Source: Candidatus Obscuribacterales bacterium
GTDB taxonomy: Bacteria > Cyanobacteriota > Vampirovibrionia > Obscuribacterales > Obscuribacteraceae
Direction of reading: 5' to 3'
Assembly (NCBI GenBank): GCA_020634035.1
Contig: JACKCM010000008.1
Location: forward strand, 124,001-188,000
Length of the DNA stretch: 64,000 bases
The stretch's first letter is position 1; every line of letters starts with the position of its first letter. The position numbers and the translations under genes are program-made. The notes under the pieces are model-generated. The model had not been told where the DNA came from and ran no database searches. It was given only the letters and a program-made list of their open reading frames with translations. This document shows, in pieces, positions 16,936 to 24,986 of this stretch.

Positions 16936-16950
16936 GCTAAGTGTCTTAGC
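16936..16950 (+). terminator. Hairpin between convergent TPR and higA genes
   Basis: A perfect GCTAAG / CTTAGC stem with a TGT loop sits between two convergent stops (16904 and 16954). Only short broken T stretches follow, so it is a modest terminator candidate for the plus-strand gene. Confidence 0.4.
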
Positions 16951-16953
16951 TTG

Positions 16954-17250
16954 CTAATTTATTGAGCGTTTAAGTGTTTTCACCTGTTTGTGTGACTTTT
17001 TTGCTCTAAACAAGTCGACTGCCATCTGCAAGTTAAGCCAGAATTCTGGAGTTGTGTTGAGCGCATCACCCAGCACCATAGCAGTCTCTGGCGTTATACC
17101 GCGTTTACCTGTCACTATTTCGTTTACTTTTGGTTGAGTCCAGCCCACATGGCGAGCAAATTTGCTCTGGCTCAGTCCAAGCGGAGTGAGGAATTCATGA
17201 AGCAGAATTTCGCCTGGTTGAGTCGGTTCTCTTCGCATCTTCTTTCTCAT
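16954..17250 (-). CDS. higA: HigA family type II antitoxin
   Basis: A 98-residue HTH antitoxin. It opens with RREPTQPGEILLHEFLTPLGLSQSKFARHVGWTQPKVNEIVTGKRGITPETAMVLGDALNTTPEFWLNLQ when read in pieces: PGEIL, the HTH SQSKFARHVG / PKVNEIVTG, and PEFWLNLQ are the HigA family signature. It neutralises the HigB mRNA interferase and represses the operon. It follows the toxin gene by 17 bases in the toxin-first order typical of higBA. A palindromic operator overlaps the promoter upstream of the toxin. Confidence 0.93.
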   Translation of the reverse strand: MRKKMRREPTQPGEILLHEFLTPLGLSQSKFARHVGWTQPKVNEIVTGKRGITPETAMVLGDALNTTPEFWLNLQMAVDLFRAKKSHKQVKTLKRSIN

Positions 17251-17267
17251 CCTATATCCTCATAATC

Positions 17268-17561
17268 CTAGTGATAATCAATGATTTTTACCTTGTGTGG
17301 ACCAGTTGTTGTCCACTCAAAAATGATTCGCCATTGGTCGTTGACCCTTATGCTCCAGTAGTTTCTTAGGTCTCCTTTTAGTTTTTCTAGTCTGTTGGCC
17401 GGAGGGGAGGCCAGGTCTTGTATTGCTGCAGCTGCCTCAAGCATATCTAGCTTTCTGGTGGCAACTCGCAAAACATCTTGAGGAAATTTCGATGTTTCCC
17501 TGTCTTTGATGCCAAGAAATATCTTCTCGGTTAATCCATCGCCAAAAGACTGAATCGACAT
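17268..17561 (-). CDS. higB: HigB family type II toxin (RelE/ParE superfamily)
   Basis: A 97-residue HigB-type toxin: early SFGDGLTEKIF, then a helix starting LDMLEAAAAIQDL, and the HigB signature PANRLEKLKGD followed by YWSIRVNDQWRIIFEW and the end VKIIDYH. HigB toxins cleave mRNA on the ribosome. All core strands are present, so it looks intact and of normal length. It is the first gene of the higBA pair and has a strong promoter and operator directly upstream. Confidence 0.93.
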   Translation of the reverse strand: MSIQSFGDGLTEKIFLGIKDRETSKFPQDVLRVATRKLDMLEAAAAIQDLASPPANRLEKLKGDLRNYWSIRVNDQWRIIFEWTTTGPHKVKIIDYH

Positions 17562-17578
17562 ACTTGCGCTGTTATCGT

Positions 17579-17589
17579 TATACCGTATA
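17579..17589. promoter_or_regulatory. higBA operator (11-bp palindrome)
   Basis: TATAC-C-GTATA is a perfect palindrome centred between the -10 box and the HigB start, where a bound HigA dimer would block initiation. The position fits autoregulation; binding is inferred. Confidence 0.6.
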
Positions 17590-17591
17590 GC

Positions 17592-17621
17592 AGTATAATT
17601 CTTGGTTCACAATTTTGTCAA
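17592..17621 (-). promoter_or_regulatory. Sigma-70 promoter for higBA
   Basis: On the minus strand TTGACA (17621-17616) and TATACT (17597-17592) are separated by 18 bases (17 if TTATAC is used), a near-consensus housekeeping promoter about 30 bases upstream of the toxin start. Confidence 0.75.
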
Positions 17622-17688
17622 CCGATTAGAGTTTATGTAAGAGGACAACAGACCAGCGCCGCAGAACCGAATGATTTGATTCGCAGCC

Positions 17689-18081
17689 TCATTCGCCAGA
17701 AAGCGGCAGTATCTTAATTGTGGCTGAGCGAGGACCGCTCTCTATCATGGCGTTTAAATAGGGGCTTCCTTTGTATTTTGTTCTATAGGCATCGTCTATA
17801 CGGCGGTTTACCGCATCATCCGATTCTTGTTCGAAGTTTACTTGTCTGGTCAATCCGGCCGCTTCTATTTGTCCGGCTTTCTGGCTGATAGCAGCTTTGT
17901 ACCAGCTAGAGCGCTTTCCGTTGTAAGGTCGAACGAATAACTGATTGTCTACAACCACAGACCAGATCCATGTAGGTGTACCGTATGTGACACCATCATC
18001 TCGAAGCGGTGCAATGTGAAGATCGTCTGTCTCTGCAATCTTTTGAAGATCTGATTTATTCCATTGGATCATTGTGTTCAT
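17689..18081 (-). CDS. DUF2255 family protein
   Basis: This 130-residue protein matches the DUF2255 pattern: WNKSDLQKIAETDDLHIAPLRDDG, PTWIWSVVVDNQLFVRPYNG, SSWYKAA near the middle, and VNRRIDDAYRTKYKG toward the C-terminus. The fold is thought to resemble split-barrel flavin-binding proteins, but no activity is established for the family. A cupin gene lies 31 bases upstream on the same strand, and the two are probably co-transcribed. Confidence 0.8.
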   Translation of the reverse strand: MNTMIQWNKSDLQKIAETDDLHIAPLRDDGVTYGTPTWIWSVVVDNQLFVRPYNGKRSSWYKAAISQKAGQIEAAGLTRQVNFEQESDDAVNRRIDDAYRTKYKGSPYLNAMIESGPRSATIKILPLSGE

Positions 18082-18112
18082 TTAGTCACTCCATCAATTT
18101 TCGAAGAATTAG

Positions 18113-18535
18113 CTACTTGCTGTTTTCGCAAATGGAGCAGCCGGACTTGTATTGATCATCGTTAACATGATCCATCCACTCAACCGCTTTGCCGTTTAAC
18201 TTTTCGACTATGACCAGGTGGGTCATGGAGGTAGACGGCAACGCACCATGCCAGTGCTTGATTTCGGGAGGAGTCCAAACAATGTCTCCCGGTTTGATTA
18301 TTTGTGCCTGTTGTCCTTCTTCTTGAACTATGCCACAGCCAGAAGTGACAATTATTGTCTGTCCCAGTGGATGAGTATGCCAGGCTGTTCTTGCTTCCGG
18401 TTCGAAGGTTACTGAAGCAGCCTGGACACGCGCCGGATCATCTAAATTTACTAGTGGATCAATCCTTACATCGCCAGTAAACCATTCTGACGGACCTTTT
18501 ACAGATGCCTGGGTGCCAGCTCTAATGATTTCCAT
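18113..18535 (-). CDS. Cupin domain protein
   Basis: A 140-residue single-domain cupin with AAGGAGG seven bases before its ATG. Motif 1 is ARTAWHTHPLGQTIIVTSGCG, whose two His bind metal, and motif 2 is IVWTPPEIKHWHGA, which contributes another His. WFTGDVRIDPL at the N-terminus is typical of the small cupins annotated as carboxymuconolactone decarboxylase-associated or mandelonitrile-lyase-like. It probably binds a divalent metal and a small substrate in the cytosol. The DUF2255 gene follows on the same strand, and an SDR gene lies upstream. Confidence 0.85.
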   Translation of the reverse strand: MEIIRAGTQASVKGPSEWFTGDVRIDPLVNLDDPARVQAASVTFEPEARTAWHTHPLGQTIIVTSGCGIVQEEGQQAQIIKPGDIVWTPPEIKHWHGALPSTSMTHLVIVEKLNGKAVEWMDHVNDDQYKSGCSICENSK

Positions 18536-18568
18536 TCACAATCCTCCTTTTAACTCAATTTACCAGTG

Positions 18569-19330
18569 TTAGCGTGCTGTGTAGCCGCCGTCCACAACCA
18601 GTGCATGACCAACCACGAAGCTGGATGCCGGACTGCAAAGCCAGAGAACAGCGTTAGCTATCTCTTCTGGTTGTCCGAGGCGGCCTATCGGCTGTTCTCT
18701 AAGTATTTCTTGCATTGCGTCCGGTTCTTTTTCCAACATCTCTTTGACCATCGGCGTTTCAATTGTGCCCGGACAAACGGCATTAATTCGAATCTCTTGA
18801 GAGGCATATTCGAGGGCGGCACTCTTGGTTAATCCGATGACACCGAATTTTGTAGCATGGTAGGTCGCACGCCCGGCGATACCAATCAAGCCACCAATAG
18901 AAGAGCAATTTACAATCGCACCACTTCCTTGCTTTTGCATCTGGCGCAGTTCATATTTCATGCAGTTCCAGACACCGCGCAGGTTTATGTCTACCACTCT
19001 GTCATACTCTGCACCTTTAACATCGGTGAGATTCATCAGCGGTGATTGGACGCCGGCATTATTATACGCTGCATCGAGTCGACCGAAAGATGCCACAGTG
19101 CTTTCAATCATAGAGGCTACATCATCTTCATCTGCTACGTTGCAGCAGATGGCTTTTGCCTGATGACCTGCGGAGATAAGATCATTTGTCGCTTTTTCAA
19201 CAGCCGATTTGTCAACATCTGCCAGGACAACAGAGGCTCCTTCTGTGGCAAATGCATTTGCTGCCGCCAGTCCTATGCCGGAGCCCGCCCCTGTGACCAG
19301 GGCTACTTTGTTTTGGAAAGAATAATTCAT
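18569..19330 (-). CDS. SDR family NAD(P)-dependent oxidoreductase
   Basis: A classical short-chain dehydrogenase of 253 residues from the ATG at 19330 (the frame is open to 19387, but those residues precede the Rossmann start). It has VALVTGAGSGIGLAAA (coenzyme binding), AYNNAGVQSP, the catalytic Ser in VNCSSIGG and YHATK (Tyr and Lys), and PGTIETPM. It ends with VVGHALVVDGGY, the usual SDR C-terminus. LADVD after the second strand suggests NAD rather than NADP preference. Reaction is a ketone/alcohol interconversion; substrate unknown. It lies in a minus-strand series with the cupin and DUF2255 genes. Confidence 0.92.
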   Translation of the reverse strand: MNYSFQNKVALVTGAGSGIGLAAANAFATEGASVVLADVDKSAVEKATNDLISAGHQAKAICCNVADEDDVASMIESTVASFGRLDAAYNNAGVQSPLMNLTDVKGAEYDRVVDINLRGVWNCMKYELRQMQKQGSGAIVNCSSIGGLIGIAGRATYHATKFGVIGLTKSAALEYASQEIRINAVCPGTIETPMVKEMLEKEPDAMQEILREQPIGRLGQPEEIANAVLWLCSPASSFVVGHALVVDGGYTAR

Positions 19331-19493
19331 ATGCCTGTTTTGCTCCCTGCCTCTGCTCCATACTTTCGATGGTACGGCCTCTAGCAAGCAGAGCGGTATA
19401 ACAAAAATCCGAAATCTTTGGTCGTTTTTCCAAGATGCGAGATTACATTTAGACGATTGTTTTGACCAATCTTATAATCTCTGCTTGCGATTG

Positions 19494-19961
19494 TTATTTT
19501 GAGTCCGAATTCGAAAGCGCTGGCATGACGCGCGATTCGATCTTCTTGCGGGTCTCTTCAGTTATCACTATCGGCTTTCGACTAACAAGGTCGATAAGCA
19601 CCATTACCTCTTCAGAAACTCCGCGGCAAGTGCCATCGAGAAATATCGCCTGATTCAATGTCAGCGAAGTTCTGCCAAAGGATTTAATCACGGTGCCGAT
19701 TCTTACCAGTCCAGGGAAGTTCATCTCGGCAAGAAAGTCGAGCTTGACGCTGGCGATGACGAACATAGTTCCCGGCTCGCTAATGGGGGAGGTGCCATTA
19801 AACATCGCGGTGGCACGTCCTTGCTCGAGGAAGGAGAAGAAAGCGCCGTTGTTGATGTGTCCGACTGCGTCAGTGTCGTTGTAGCGCAGCGTTACTTCTG
19901 TCCAACAGTTATAGTTAGATACTTCTTTCCGGCGGTCGGTTTCCATTTGTTTGATTTCCAT
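19494..19961 (-). CDS. Acyl-CoA thioesterase, 4HBT/YbgC-like hotdog protein
   Basis: This 155-residue hotdog-fold protein has the 4HBT signature RYNDTDAVGHINNGAFFSFLEQGRA, where the Asp before x-x-G-H-x-N-N is the catalytic acid in YbgC-type enzymes. The strands VIASVKLDFLAEMNFPG and RTSLTLNQAIFLDG follow. The enzyme hydrolyses acyl-CoA or acyl-ACP thioesters in the cytosol; chain length cannot be read from sequence. No clear RBS precedes the chosen ATG, so the start might be the next Met five codons in. Confidence 0.88.
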   Translation of the reverse strand: MEIKQMETDRRKEVSNYNCWTEVTLRYNDTDAVGHINNGAFFSFLEQGRATAMFNGTSPISEPGTMFVIASVKLDFLAEMNFPGLVRIGTVIKSFGRTSLTLNQAIFLDGTCRGVSEEVMVLIDLVSRKPIVITEETRKKIESRVMPALSNSDSK

Positions 19962-20040
19962 GATTTCTAAGCAGGCAGCTATAGATTGTTGTGCTAATCA
20001 CAACAAGGTGTCAACCATGGTCGAGCATTTTTCCATAAAA

Positions 20041-20184
20041 TTAACCGAAGCGGTATAGATTGAGTGCGATTACTTGCTTTCTTAGATCGATACCTGAATT
20101 TAGAATATCGTATCCGGTGTCACGAAGTTTCTTGACCAAGAGCTTTGCTTGTGAGTCTTCATCAATGAGAATCTTCAGGCTCAC
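20041..20184 (-). pseudogene. Truncated DUF5615 (PIN-like) toxin remnant
   Basis: A short frame of 47 residues begins at a GTG (20184) overlapping the DUF433 gene by 23 bases. It reads VSLKILIDEDSQAKLLVKKLRDTGYDIL, the N-terminal strand-helix with the metal-binding Asp-Glu-Asp of DUF5615 proteins. It then runs into LNSGIDLRKQVIALN and a stop. Family members run about 110-120 residues with further acidic residues, all missing here. The overlap with DUF433 is the standard arrangement of this toxin-antitoxin pair, so this is a decayed toxin. Confidence 0.7.
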
Positions 20185-20689
20185 AAATTATACCTGCTGC
20201 TTCGAGGAGATGGCGTTCTTCAAGTGCTTCCATCTTCAGGAGGTCTCGATTGAGCTCACAATAGTTTATCGATTCAAGAACAGCTTTTATTGGAATATCC
20301 CAGTTCTCTGCAGCGGCTTCCGGTGAAAGATTGTTGGATATTAAGCCACTCCATACGGTGCTAGCAGGGATTTTTGTGCCTTTTATGTAAAGTTGCTTTC
20401 TCCACTTATGTGGTCTTGAAACAAGGAAATTCCATTCTGGTTGCGATTTTTCGATCCATGGCAATGGCATTCGTCGATATTCGTTTGTTGTTGGCTCGCT
20501 GACATAGAAAGTGCTGCCTCGTTGACATTCAGCAGCTAGAAAGGCTGCCATCTGCACAGAAGATACATAGACATCGGTCTTCGACTCTGCATTCATGACG
20601 GTCAGGAGGTAGTCAACGCTAGCTTCAATCTCAGGTGAGACGAAGAAGTTCTCTCTTTTCTTTTCGGGTTTCGGTTTTGCGGGCATCAT
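20162..20689 (-). CDS. DUF433 domain antitoxin
   Basis: This 175-residue protein has a C-terminal DUF433 domain: LYIKGTKIPASTVWSGLISN, LSPEAAAENWDIPIKAVLESINYCELN matches the 'G-T-R-I-x-V...G-x-S-x-E-x-I...Y-P-x-L-x-x-x-x-I-x-x-A-L-x-Y' pattern of the family. Its N-terminal half (residues 1-85) is not recognised and makes it longer than typical 75-residue DUF433 antitoxins. DUF433 proteins pair with DUF5615 nucleases, and the remnant of such a toxin overlaps its 3' end. A 19-bp inverted repeat upstream (20709-20727) is a likely autoregulatory operator. Confidence 0.82.
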   Translation of the reverse strand: MMPAKPKPEKKRENFFVSPEIEASVDYLLTVMNAESKTDVYVSSVQMAAFLAAECQRGSTFYVSEPTTNEYRRMPLPWIEKSQPEWNFLVSRPHKWRKQLYIKGTKIPASTVWSGLISNNLSPEAAAENWDIPIKAVLESINYCELNRDLLKMEALEERHLLEAAGIICEPEDSH

Positions 20690-20708
20690 AAATACTCGCG
20701 TGTAAACT

Positions 20709-20727
20709 ATATGTATATTTTACATAT
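20709..20727. promoter_or_regulatory. Inverted repeat operator candidate upstream of DUF433 gene
   Basis: ATATGTA (20709-20715) and TACATAT (20721-20727) form a perfect 7-bp inverted repeat with a five-base spacer, 20 bases before the DUF433 start. Its AT-rich, -10-like core suggests it overlaps the promoter. Confidence 0.6.
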
Positions 20728-20758
20728 GCTTGGGTTCTCTGTAAAGAGTAGCAGTCCT

Positions 20759-21889
20759 TTAGAACCAGCCGGCGTCACCCAGGCGTTTTTCGCCCATTAG
20801 GTAGCCTCTCGCTTCTTGTTCGGAAGCCCCCATCGCCCATTTGCCCAGGTCGGCTTTGGCTTGCTTGAAGCCAGTAGCAAAGCCATTCTCTCTTGCGTAC
20901 CGGGCACTGTATTGCTCGCGGGCATATTCGGAGAGGCGCTCTCTACTTATATAGTCTTTGAAGAAGCGGCGGTAATTGTTGAGGGTAAAGCCCATGGGGC
21001 CGTTCACCAGGTACTTATAATTCTCTTGCATCTCCGAAAGCTGATGTCGGCTCTCCGCATCCGGGGCATTGTTTATCGCTTTGCCGAGTTCCCACCTTGT
21101 CACTCGGTTGTCTCCATTGGTGTCTATGGAGTCAAAGTTTTTCAGTCCGAAGTCAGCCAATTCATACGCGTCGGGAACCAGGGCCTTTTGCCTGGCGCGG
21201 TAATCGTTGTAGTTTACTATTTTCTGCTCGTTTCTCTGCAGGGTGTTCCGGGTGAATCCGTAGCGAGAGCCCCAGTAATCCGGTTCGATTCCCAGCGTAT
21301 TTAGAGAGTCATTCAAGAATCCGAGCACTTTTTCGCCATAGCCGTCGGTATTCTGACCTTTCAAGCTCTCTGTCAATTCGGCGCCTGTGACCAGAGAATC
21401 TTTGTTTTTGTCGAACTTATCGAAGTTGTCTTTCAAGAAGTTGTTGACTGCGGTGAGAGCCGTGGCTCTCTCGAGGGGCATGCCTCGCTCAAGCGCTTTC
21501 AAGCTGTCGAACGAAAGCGTGTCGGATTCTTGCGGCTTGTTATCCGGGTCTGCTGCTTTTGACTCGTCTTTTGCTGGTTCATAGGGGCGAATATCAGAAG
21601 CGGTATCTCTCTCAGGCATTTTGATTATGCTTTTCAGATCAAATGCCGGATTCGTCGGATCCTTTGCAGAATTATCGTCAGTCGGGTCGTTTAACGACTT
21701 CAATTCGAATTTGCTGCTGCCGACGCCACTTTGATCCATCTTATTGGTGATGACGTCAGAAAAGTCTTTATTGCCTGAATCTATAGGCTTGAAGAACAGC
21801 TCTGATGAATTTGCCAGAAGTCGTTTTGACGCCTCTTCTGAGCCATGGTCAACGCCCGACGCGTTGTCTTGAAAGTTGAATTTTTCCAT
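20759..21889 (-). CDS. EF-hand calcium-binding protein
   Basis: This 376-residue protein has a disordered, Asp/Ser/Lys-rich N-terminal third and two EF-hand loops. The first is DKNKDSLVTGAE (160-171), the second DTNGDNRVTRWE (256-267). Both keep D1, N3, D5 and E12 of the canonical loop, so calcium binding is likely. There is no signal peptide or membrane helix. The C-terminal part is Arg- and Tyr-rich (YAREQYSARYARENG). Short phrases such as FELKSL and FDLKSI recur in the disordered region. A decayed relative lies at 30140-30552. Its role, perhaps calcium sensing or buffering, is unknown. Confidence 0.8.
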   Translation of the reverse strand: MEKFNFQDNASGVDHGSEEASKRLLANSSELFFKPIDSGNKDFSDVITNKMDQSGVGSSKFELKSLNDPTDDNSAKDPTNPAFDLKSIIKMPERDTASDIRPYEPAKDESKAADPDNKPQESDTLSFDSLKALERGMPLERATALTAVNNFLKDNFDKFDKNKDSLVTGAELTESLKGQNTDGYGEKVLGFLNDSLNTLGIEPDYWGSRYGFTRNTLQRNEQKIVNYNDYRARQKALVPDAYELADFGLKNFDSIDTNGDNRVTRWELGKAINNAPDAESRHQLSEMQENYKYLVNGPMGFTLNNYRRFFKDYISRERLSEYAREQYSARYARENGFATGFKQAKADLGKWAMGASEQEARGYLMGEKRLGDAGWF

Positions 21890-21957
21890 TCCGCCACAAT
21901 ATCCATAGAAACACTTGCATGATCTATACAGGGGAAATGTAGCCTTTGTGTACCTGC

Positions 21958-22329
21958 CTATTTCGGCAGGTCAGACTCAAGTCTGGAGCTGGCCGGATCT
22001 TCTGGATTGCTATACACAGTAAACTTCGTGCCTTTCTTATAGTGCTCGGATGCTTCAGCGGCTTCGTTCGTTTGAAAACGCTTGGAGCCATGGAAGACTT
22101 GCTTGCCCATGGTGTAGTCATAGTCCACAGTAAGCATAGAGACTTTCTCTCCCTTCCAGTCGGTTTCCAGCAGTCTTGCATCCTGTACAACTGCCTGTAC
22201 CGGTTTCCAGTTGTCTTTTATCATCTGTGCTCTTTGCTGGCTGTTCCAGGTCGCCCAGCCTACGGCAAAGATTACGGGGACTATCACGCGAAGCACCAGT
22301 ACTAGTGGGTGAGATCTGTAATTATTCAT
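21958..22329 (-). CDS. DUF3592 family membrane protein
   Basis: A 123-residue protein with one N-terminal membrane helix (about 9-27), preceded by AAGGAG five bases before its ATG. The rest fits DUF3592: NWKPVQAVVQDARLLET, then VDYDYTMGKQVFHGSKRF, ASEHYKKGTKFTVYSNPEDPASSRLE. 'V-x-Y-x-Y-x-V-x-G-x-x-F' followed by 'Y-x-x-G-x-x-V-x-V-x-Y-x-P-x-x-P' is the family hallmark. No biochemical function is established. Expected topology is a short cytoplasmic N-terminus and a periplasmic beta domain. Confidence 0.82.
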   Translation of the reverse strand: MNNYRSHPLVLVLRVIVPVIFAVGWATWNSQQRAQMIKDNWKPVQAVVQDARLLETDWKGEKVSMLTVDYDYTMGKQVFHGSKRFQTNEAAEASEHYKKGTKFTVYSNPEDPASSRLESDLPK

Positions 22330-22518
22330 AGCTACTCCTTACCATTCGACAGCTTTTGCCAAAATGCAAAACTGCCGCGCTTTATTTCGCAGAGGGAACG
22401 GCTTTTGTATTTGAAAAGTCTTTTCCTAATATACCCTCTGAAGGTTCTTCAGGACGGGAATAAGCCCGAGTTTAATTATCTGTTTAGTATCTTATTTGGT
22501 GTGCTACAAATTTATTGA

Positions 22519-22770
22519 TTAGCGCTTGGCTCTCACAAGACTGCGCGAATCGGCATCGTATTTAAAACTATTCGGCGGGATGTCCCAGGCATAAGAATAG
22601 TGTCTTTCATCCACAACGGTCGGCTCTACTTTGAACATATTCCTATCGCGGGGACCTTCCACCCTGGCGGTGTCTTTTGAGGCGGCGGACTGTCCAATAG
22701 CCGGGGCGATAAGAAAGTTTGCCGCAGTGACAACTGCTACTACGGTTTTGAAGTGGTCTCTTGTGGTCAC
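22519..22770 (-). CDS. Small secreted protein of unknown function
   Basis: 83 residues from a GTG that overlaps the TGA of the upstream acetyltransferase gene (4-base GTGA overlap), with AGAGGT as RBS, so translation is coupled. The N-terminus is a signal peptide (about 1-28, TVVAVVTAANFLIAPAIGQ). The mature part of about 55 residues is charged and ends SLVRAKR. No domain was recognised. Confidence 0.5.
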   Translation of the reverse strand: MTTRDHFKTVVAVVTAANFLIAPAIGQSAASKDTARVEGPRDRNMFKVEPTVVDERHYSYAWDIPPNSFKYDADSRSLVRAKR

Positions 22771-23327
22771 ACGCTTTTACCTCTTTTGACAACTCGGGCT
22801 GGATTGCCTACGGCGGTGGCGCCTTTGGGTACGTCCCGGGTAACGATACTGCCTGCGCCGATAAGGGCGTTGTCTCCGATTTTTACTCCCGGCAGAATAA
22901 TCGCGCCGGCGCCGATCCATACATTTGCTCCAATGCTTACCGGCCTGCCGAATTCCAGCATCTTTGCCCGCTGTTCCGCGTCGCGGGGATGGTCGGCGGT
23001 AAGAATCTGCACTCCTGGTCCTATCTGAGTCATGGCGCCGATTTCGACTTTCACCACATCCAGAATCACGCAGTTGAAATTGAGAAAGACACCATCACCG
23101 ATGTTTATGTTATAGCCATAGTCACAGAAGAACGGCGGACGAATATTGACACCTTTGCCAACCGAGCCGAATAGTTCTCTCAACAACTCTTCCCGCTCTG
23201 GCTGGGACAGAGTATGACTGCGATTATAGCGGTCCATCCACAGAGAAGCTTTTTTGTTGTCTTGGGCCAGTTCCGGATCATCGGCGATATAAAATTCGCC
23301 TGCCAGCATCTTTTGTTTTTCAGACAT
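22767..23327 (-). CDS. Sugar O-acetyltransferase (Maa/LacA/NodL family, left-handed beta-helix)
   Basis: The frame is open further upstream, but the ATG at 23327 with AAGGTG six bases before it starts the family N-terminus MSEKQKMLAGEFY, giving 186 residues. An N-terminal Maa-type helical cap (ASLWMDRYNRSHTLSQPEREELL) is followed by hexapeptide repeats. Catalytic His is in LTADHPRD, with further signature ANVWIGAGAIILPGVKIGDNALIGAGSIVTRDVP. The enzyme moves acetyl from acetyl-CoA to a sugar hydroxyl. It is divergent from the RibD-like reductase gene and coupled to a small secreted protein gene. Confidence 0.92.
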   Translation of the reverse strand: MSEKQKMLAGEFYIADDPELAQDNKKASLWMDRYNRSHTLSQPEREELLRELFGSVGKGVNIRPPFFCDYGYNINIGDGVFLNFNCVILDVVKVEIGAMTQIGPGVQILTADHPRDAEQRAKMLEFGRPVSIGANVWIGAGAIILPGVKIGDNALIGAGSIVTRDVPKGATAVGNPARVVKRGKSV

Positions 23328-23396
23328 CGGTGACACCTTGAGTATTAACCTTAGTAATATACTTGACTGAGTTAAATTTCGACGGAGATTCGCACC

Positions 23397-23945
23397 TTGA
23401 AGACCCAATATTTCACCGCGACCAGTCTCGACGGCTATATTGCCGACGAAAACAACTCTCTTGATTGGTTGATGCAGTTCGGAGATGGTCCTGAAGAAAA
23501 TAGCTATTCTGCTTTTATAAATGAGGTCGGTGCCATTGCCATGGGGTCCACCACCTATGAGTGGGTTCTCGATAATGATACTTTCAAAGATCCGGACGCA
23601 CCAAAGCCCTGGCCCTATGAGCAGCCTTGCTGGATCTTCACCACTAGAGATCTTAGACGTGTGGAAGGTGCCGATATTCGTTTTGTGAAAGGCGATGTCG
23701 TGGCTGTCCACAAAGAGATGGCTGCTGTCGCCGCAGGTAAAAATATCTGGCTTGCCGGCGGTGGGGAGCTGGTCGGCCAATTTTATGATCATGGTTTGTT
23801 GGACGAACTTATTCTAAGTATCGCGCCCGTCACCCTGGGCGCCGGTGCTCCTCTTTTGCCCAGGCAAATCGTGAAGCCTTCACTCAAGCTGATTTCATGT
23901 AAGCCTCTGGGCGATCTTTTTCTGGAGGTTCGCTATTCGTTATGA
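23397..23945 (+). CDS. Dihydrofolate reductase-like (RibD C-terminal fold) protein
   Basis: 182 residues from a TTG with CGGAG about nine bases upstream. Fold markers are FTATSLDGYIADENNSLDWL, AIAMGSTTYEWVL, PCWIFTTRDL, IWLAGGGELVGQFYDHGLLDELILSIAPVTLGAGAPLLP. This is the pattern of the RibD-C/YwjB-type 'dihydrofolate reductase family' proteins, which bind NADPH and reduce unknown or pteridine/pyrimidine substrates. It is shorter than true FolA patterns and lacks its folate signature. Divergent from the acetyltransferase gene. Confidence 0.9.
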   Translation: MKTQYFTATSLDGYIADENNSLDWLMQFGDGPEENSYSAFINEVGAIAMGSTTYEWVLDNDTFKDPDAPKPWPYEQPCWIFTTRDLRRVEGADIRFVKGDVVAVHKEMAAVAAGKNIWLAGGGELVGQFYDHGLLDELILSIAPVTLGAGAPLLPRQIVKPSLKLISCKPLGDLFLEVRYSL

Positions 23946-24044
23946 GATCATTCGGTTCCTGTTAATAGATCTGTCGAGCCCTCGATTCTTTACTTCGCGT
24001 TGCGTATATTCGAAGAATAGCCTGTAACCGCCGGGAGGAATTCG

Positions 24045-24986
24045 ATGAGATTTCCCTGTTTTGTTCTGACTGTTTTACTGCGTGTTTTTCTGCCTGTTTC
24101 GCTGATCTTTCTTTATTGTGGTGGCATTGCCCGAGCCCAGAGCTGGCAGCCGTCGGAAGGGAGGCAGCAGATCAAGCTCTGGCCAAAATCGACTCCGAAT
24201 CCGATACCACCTAAAGGACCAGAGTCCCTTTCCACTGTAACTGACAAACTGGTGGCGGGTAAGCCCTGGGTCTATGTCACCAATGTGGCGGAGCCCACCA
24301 TGACCGTGTATCAGCCAAAAGGCAAAAATACCGGAGCCGCTGTTCTTGTCTTTCCTGGTGGTGGCTATCAGATACTGGCGATGGACCTCGAAGGCACAGA
24401 AGTTTGTGATTGGTTGAACTCAAAAGGCATTACCGCAATTCTTCTCAAATATCGAGTGCCGAATAAGGGCTCTTATCCTAAGTCACCGGTGGCTTTACAA
24501 GACACGCAGCGAGCCATGGGGCTGATTCGAGCGAGAGCGGCAGAGTGGAAAATAGATCCGAATAAAATTGGAGTGTTGGGCTTCTCTGCCGGGGGCCATC
24601 TGGTGGCAGCAATCAGTACTCACTTCGATAAAAGAATCTATTCACCTGTCGATGCGGCGGATAAACAGAGCTGTCGGCCGAATTTCGCCGTGGCACTATA
24701 TCCGGGGCATCTATGGATTGATAGAAAACGATTCGTTTTAAACGCAGCCGTTCCTGTTACCTCAAAGACGCCGCCCACATTTTTGTTGCAGGCTGAAGAC
24801 GACAAAGTCGATCCGCCTGAGCATTCTCTGGTCTATTATCGTGCTCTCAAGCGCGCCGGAGTCCCGGTGGAGATGCATCTTTATCCGAAGGGGGGTCATG
24901 CTTTCGGCTTGCGCCCTTCAAAAAATCCGATTACAAAGTGGCCTGCTTTGGTCGAGACCTGGATGCAGTCTATAGGTATGCTTTAG
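24045..24986 (+). CDS. Secreted alpha/beta hydrolase (acetylxylan esterase-like)
   Basis: 313 residues with GGGAGG before the ATG and an N-terminal signal peptide (about 1-29, ending ARAQSW). The catalytic core shows the oxyanion motif VFPGGGYQILA, nucleophile elbow GFSAGGH, an Asp in AEDDKVDPPEHS and a terminal His in YPKGGHAFGL, a complete Ser-Asp-His triad. This matches exported esterases of the BD-FAE/acetylxylan esterase group that remove acyl groups from polysaccharides. A good intrinsic terminator overlaps its stop codon. Confidence 0.88.
   Translation: MRFPCFVLTVLLRVFLPVSLIFLYCGGIARAQSWQPSEGRQQIKLWPKSTPNPIPPKGPESLSTVTDKLVAGKPWVYVTNVAEPTMTVYQPKGKNTGAAVLVFPGGGYQILAMDLEGTEVCDWLNSKGITAILLKYRVPNKGSYPKSPVALQDTQRAMGLIRARAAEWKIDPNKIGVLGFSAGGHLVAAISTHFDKRIYSPVDAADKQSCRPNFAVALYPGHLWIDRKRFVLNAAVPVTSKTPPTFLLQAEDDKVDPPEHSLVYYRALKRAGVPVEMHLYPKGGHAFGLRPSKNPITKWPALVETWMQSIGML

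Noticed and set aside
23328..23792. N-terminal extension of the acetyltransferase frame
   Set aside because: It overlaps the divergent RibD-like gene, and the ATG at 23327 has a good RBS and the family N-terminus.
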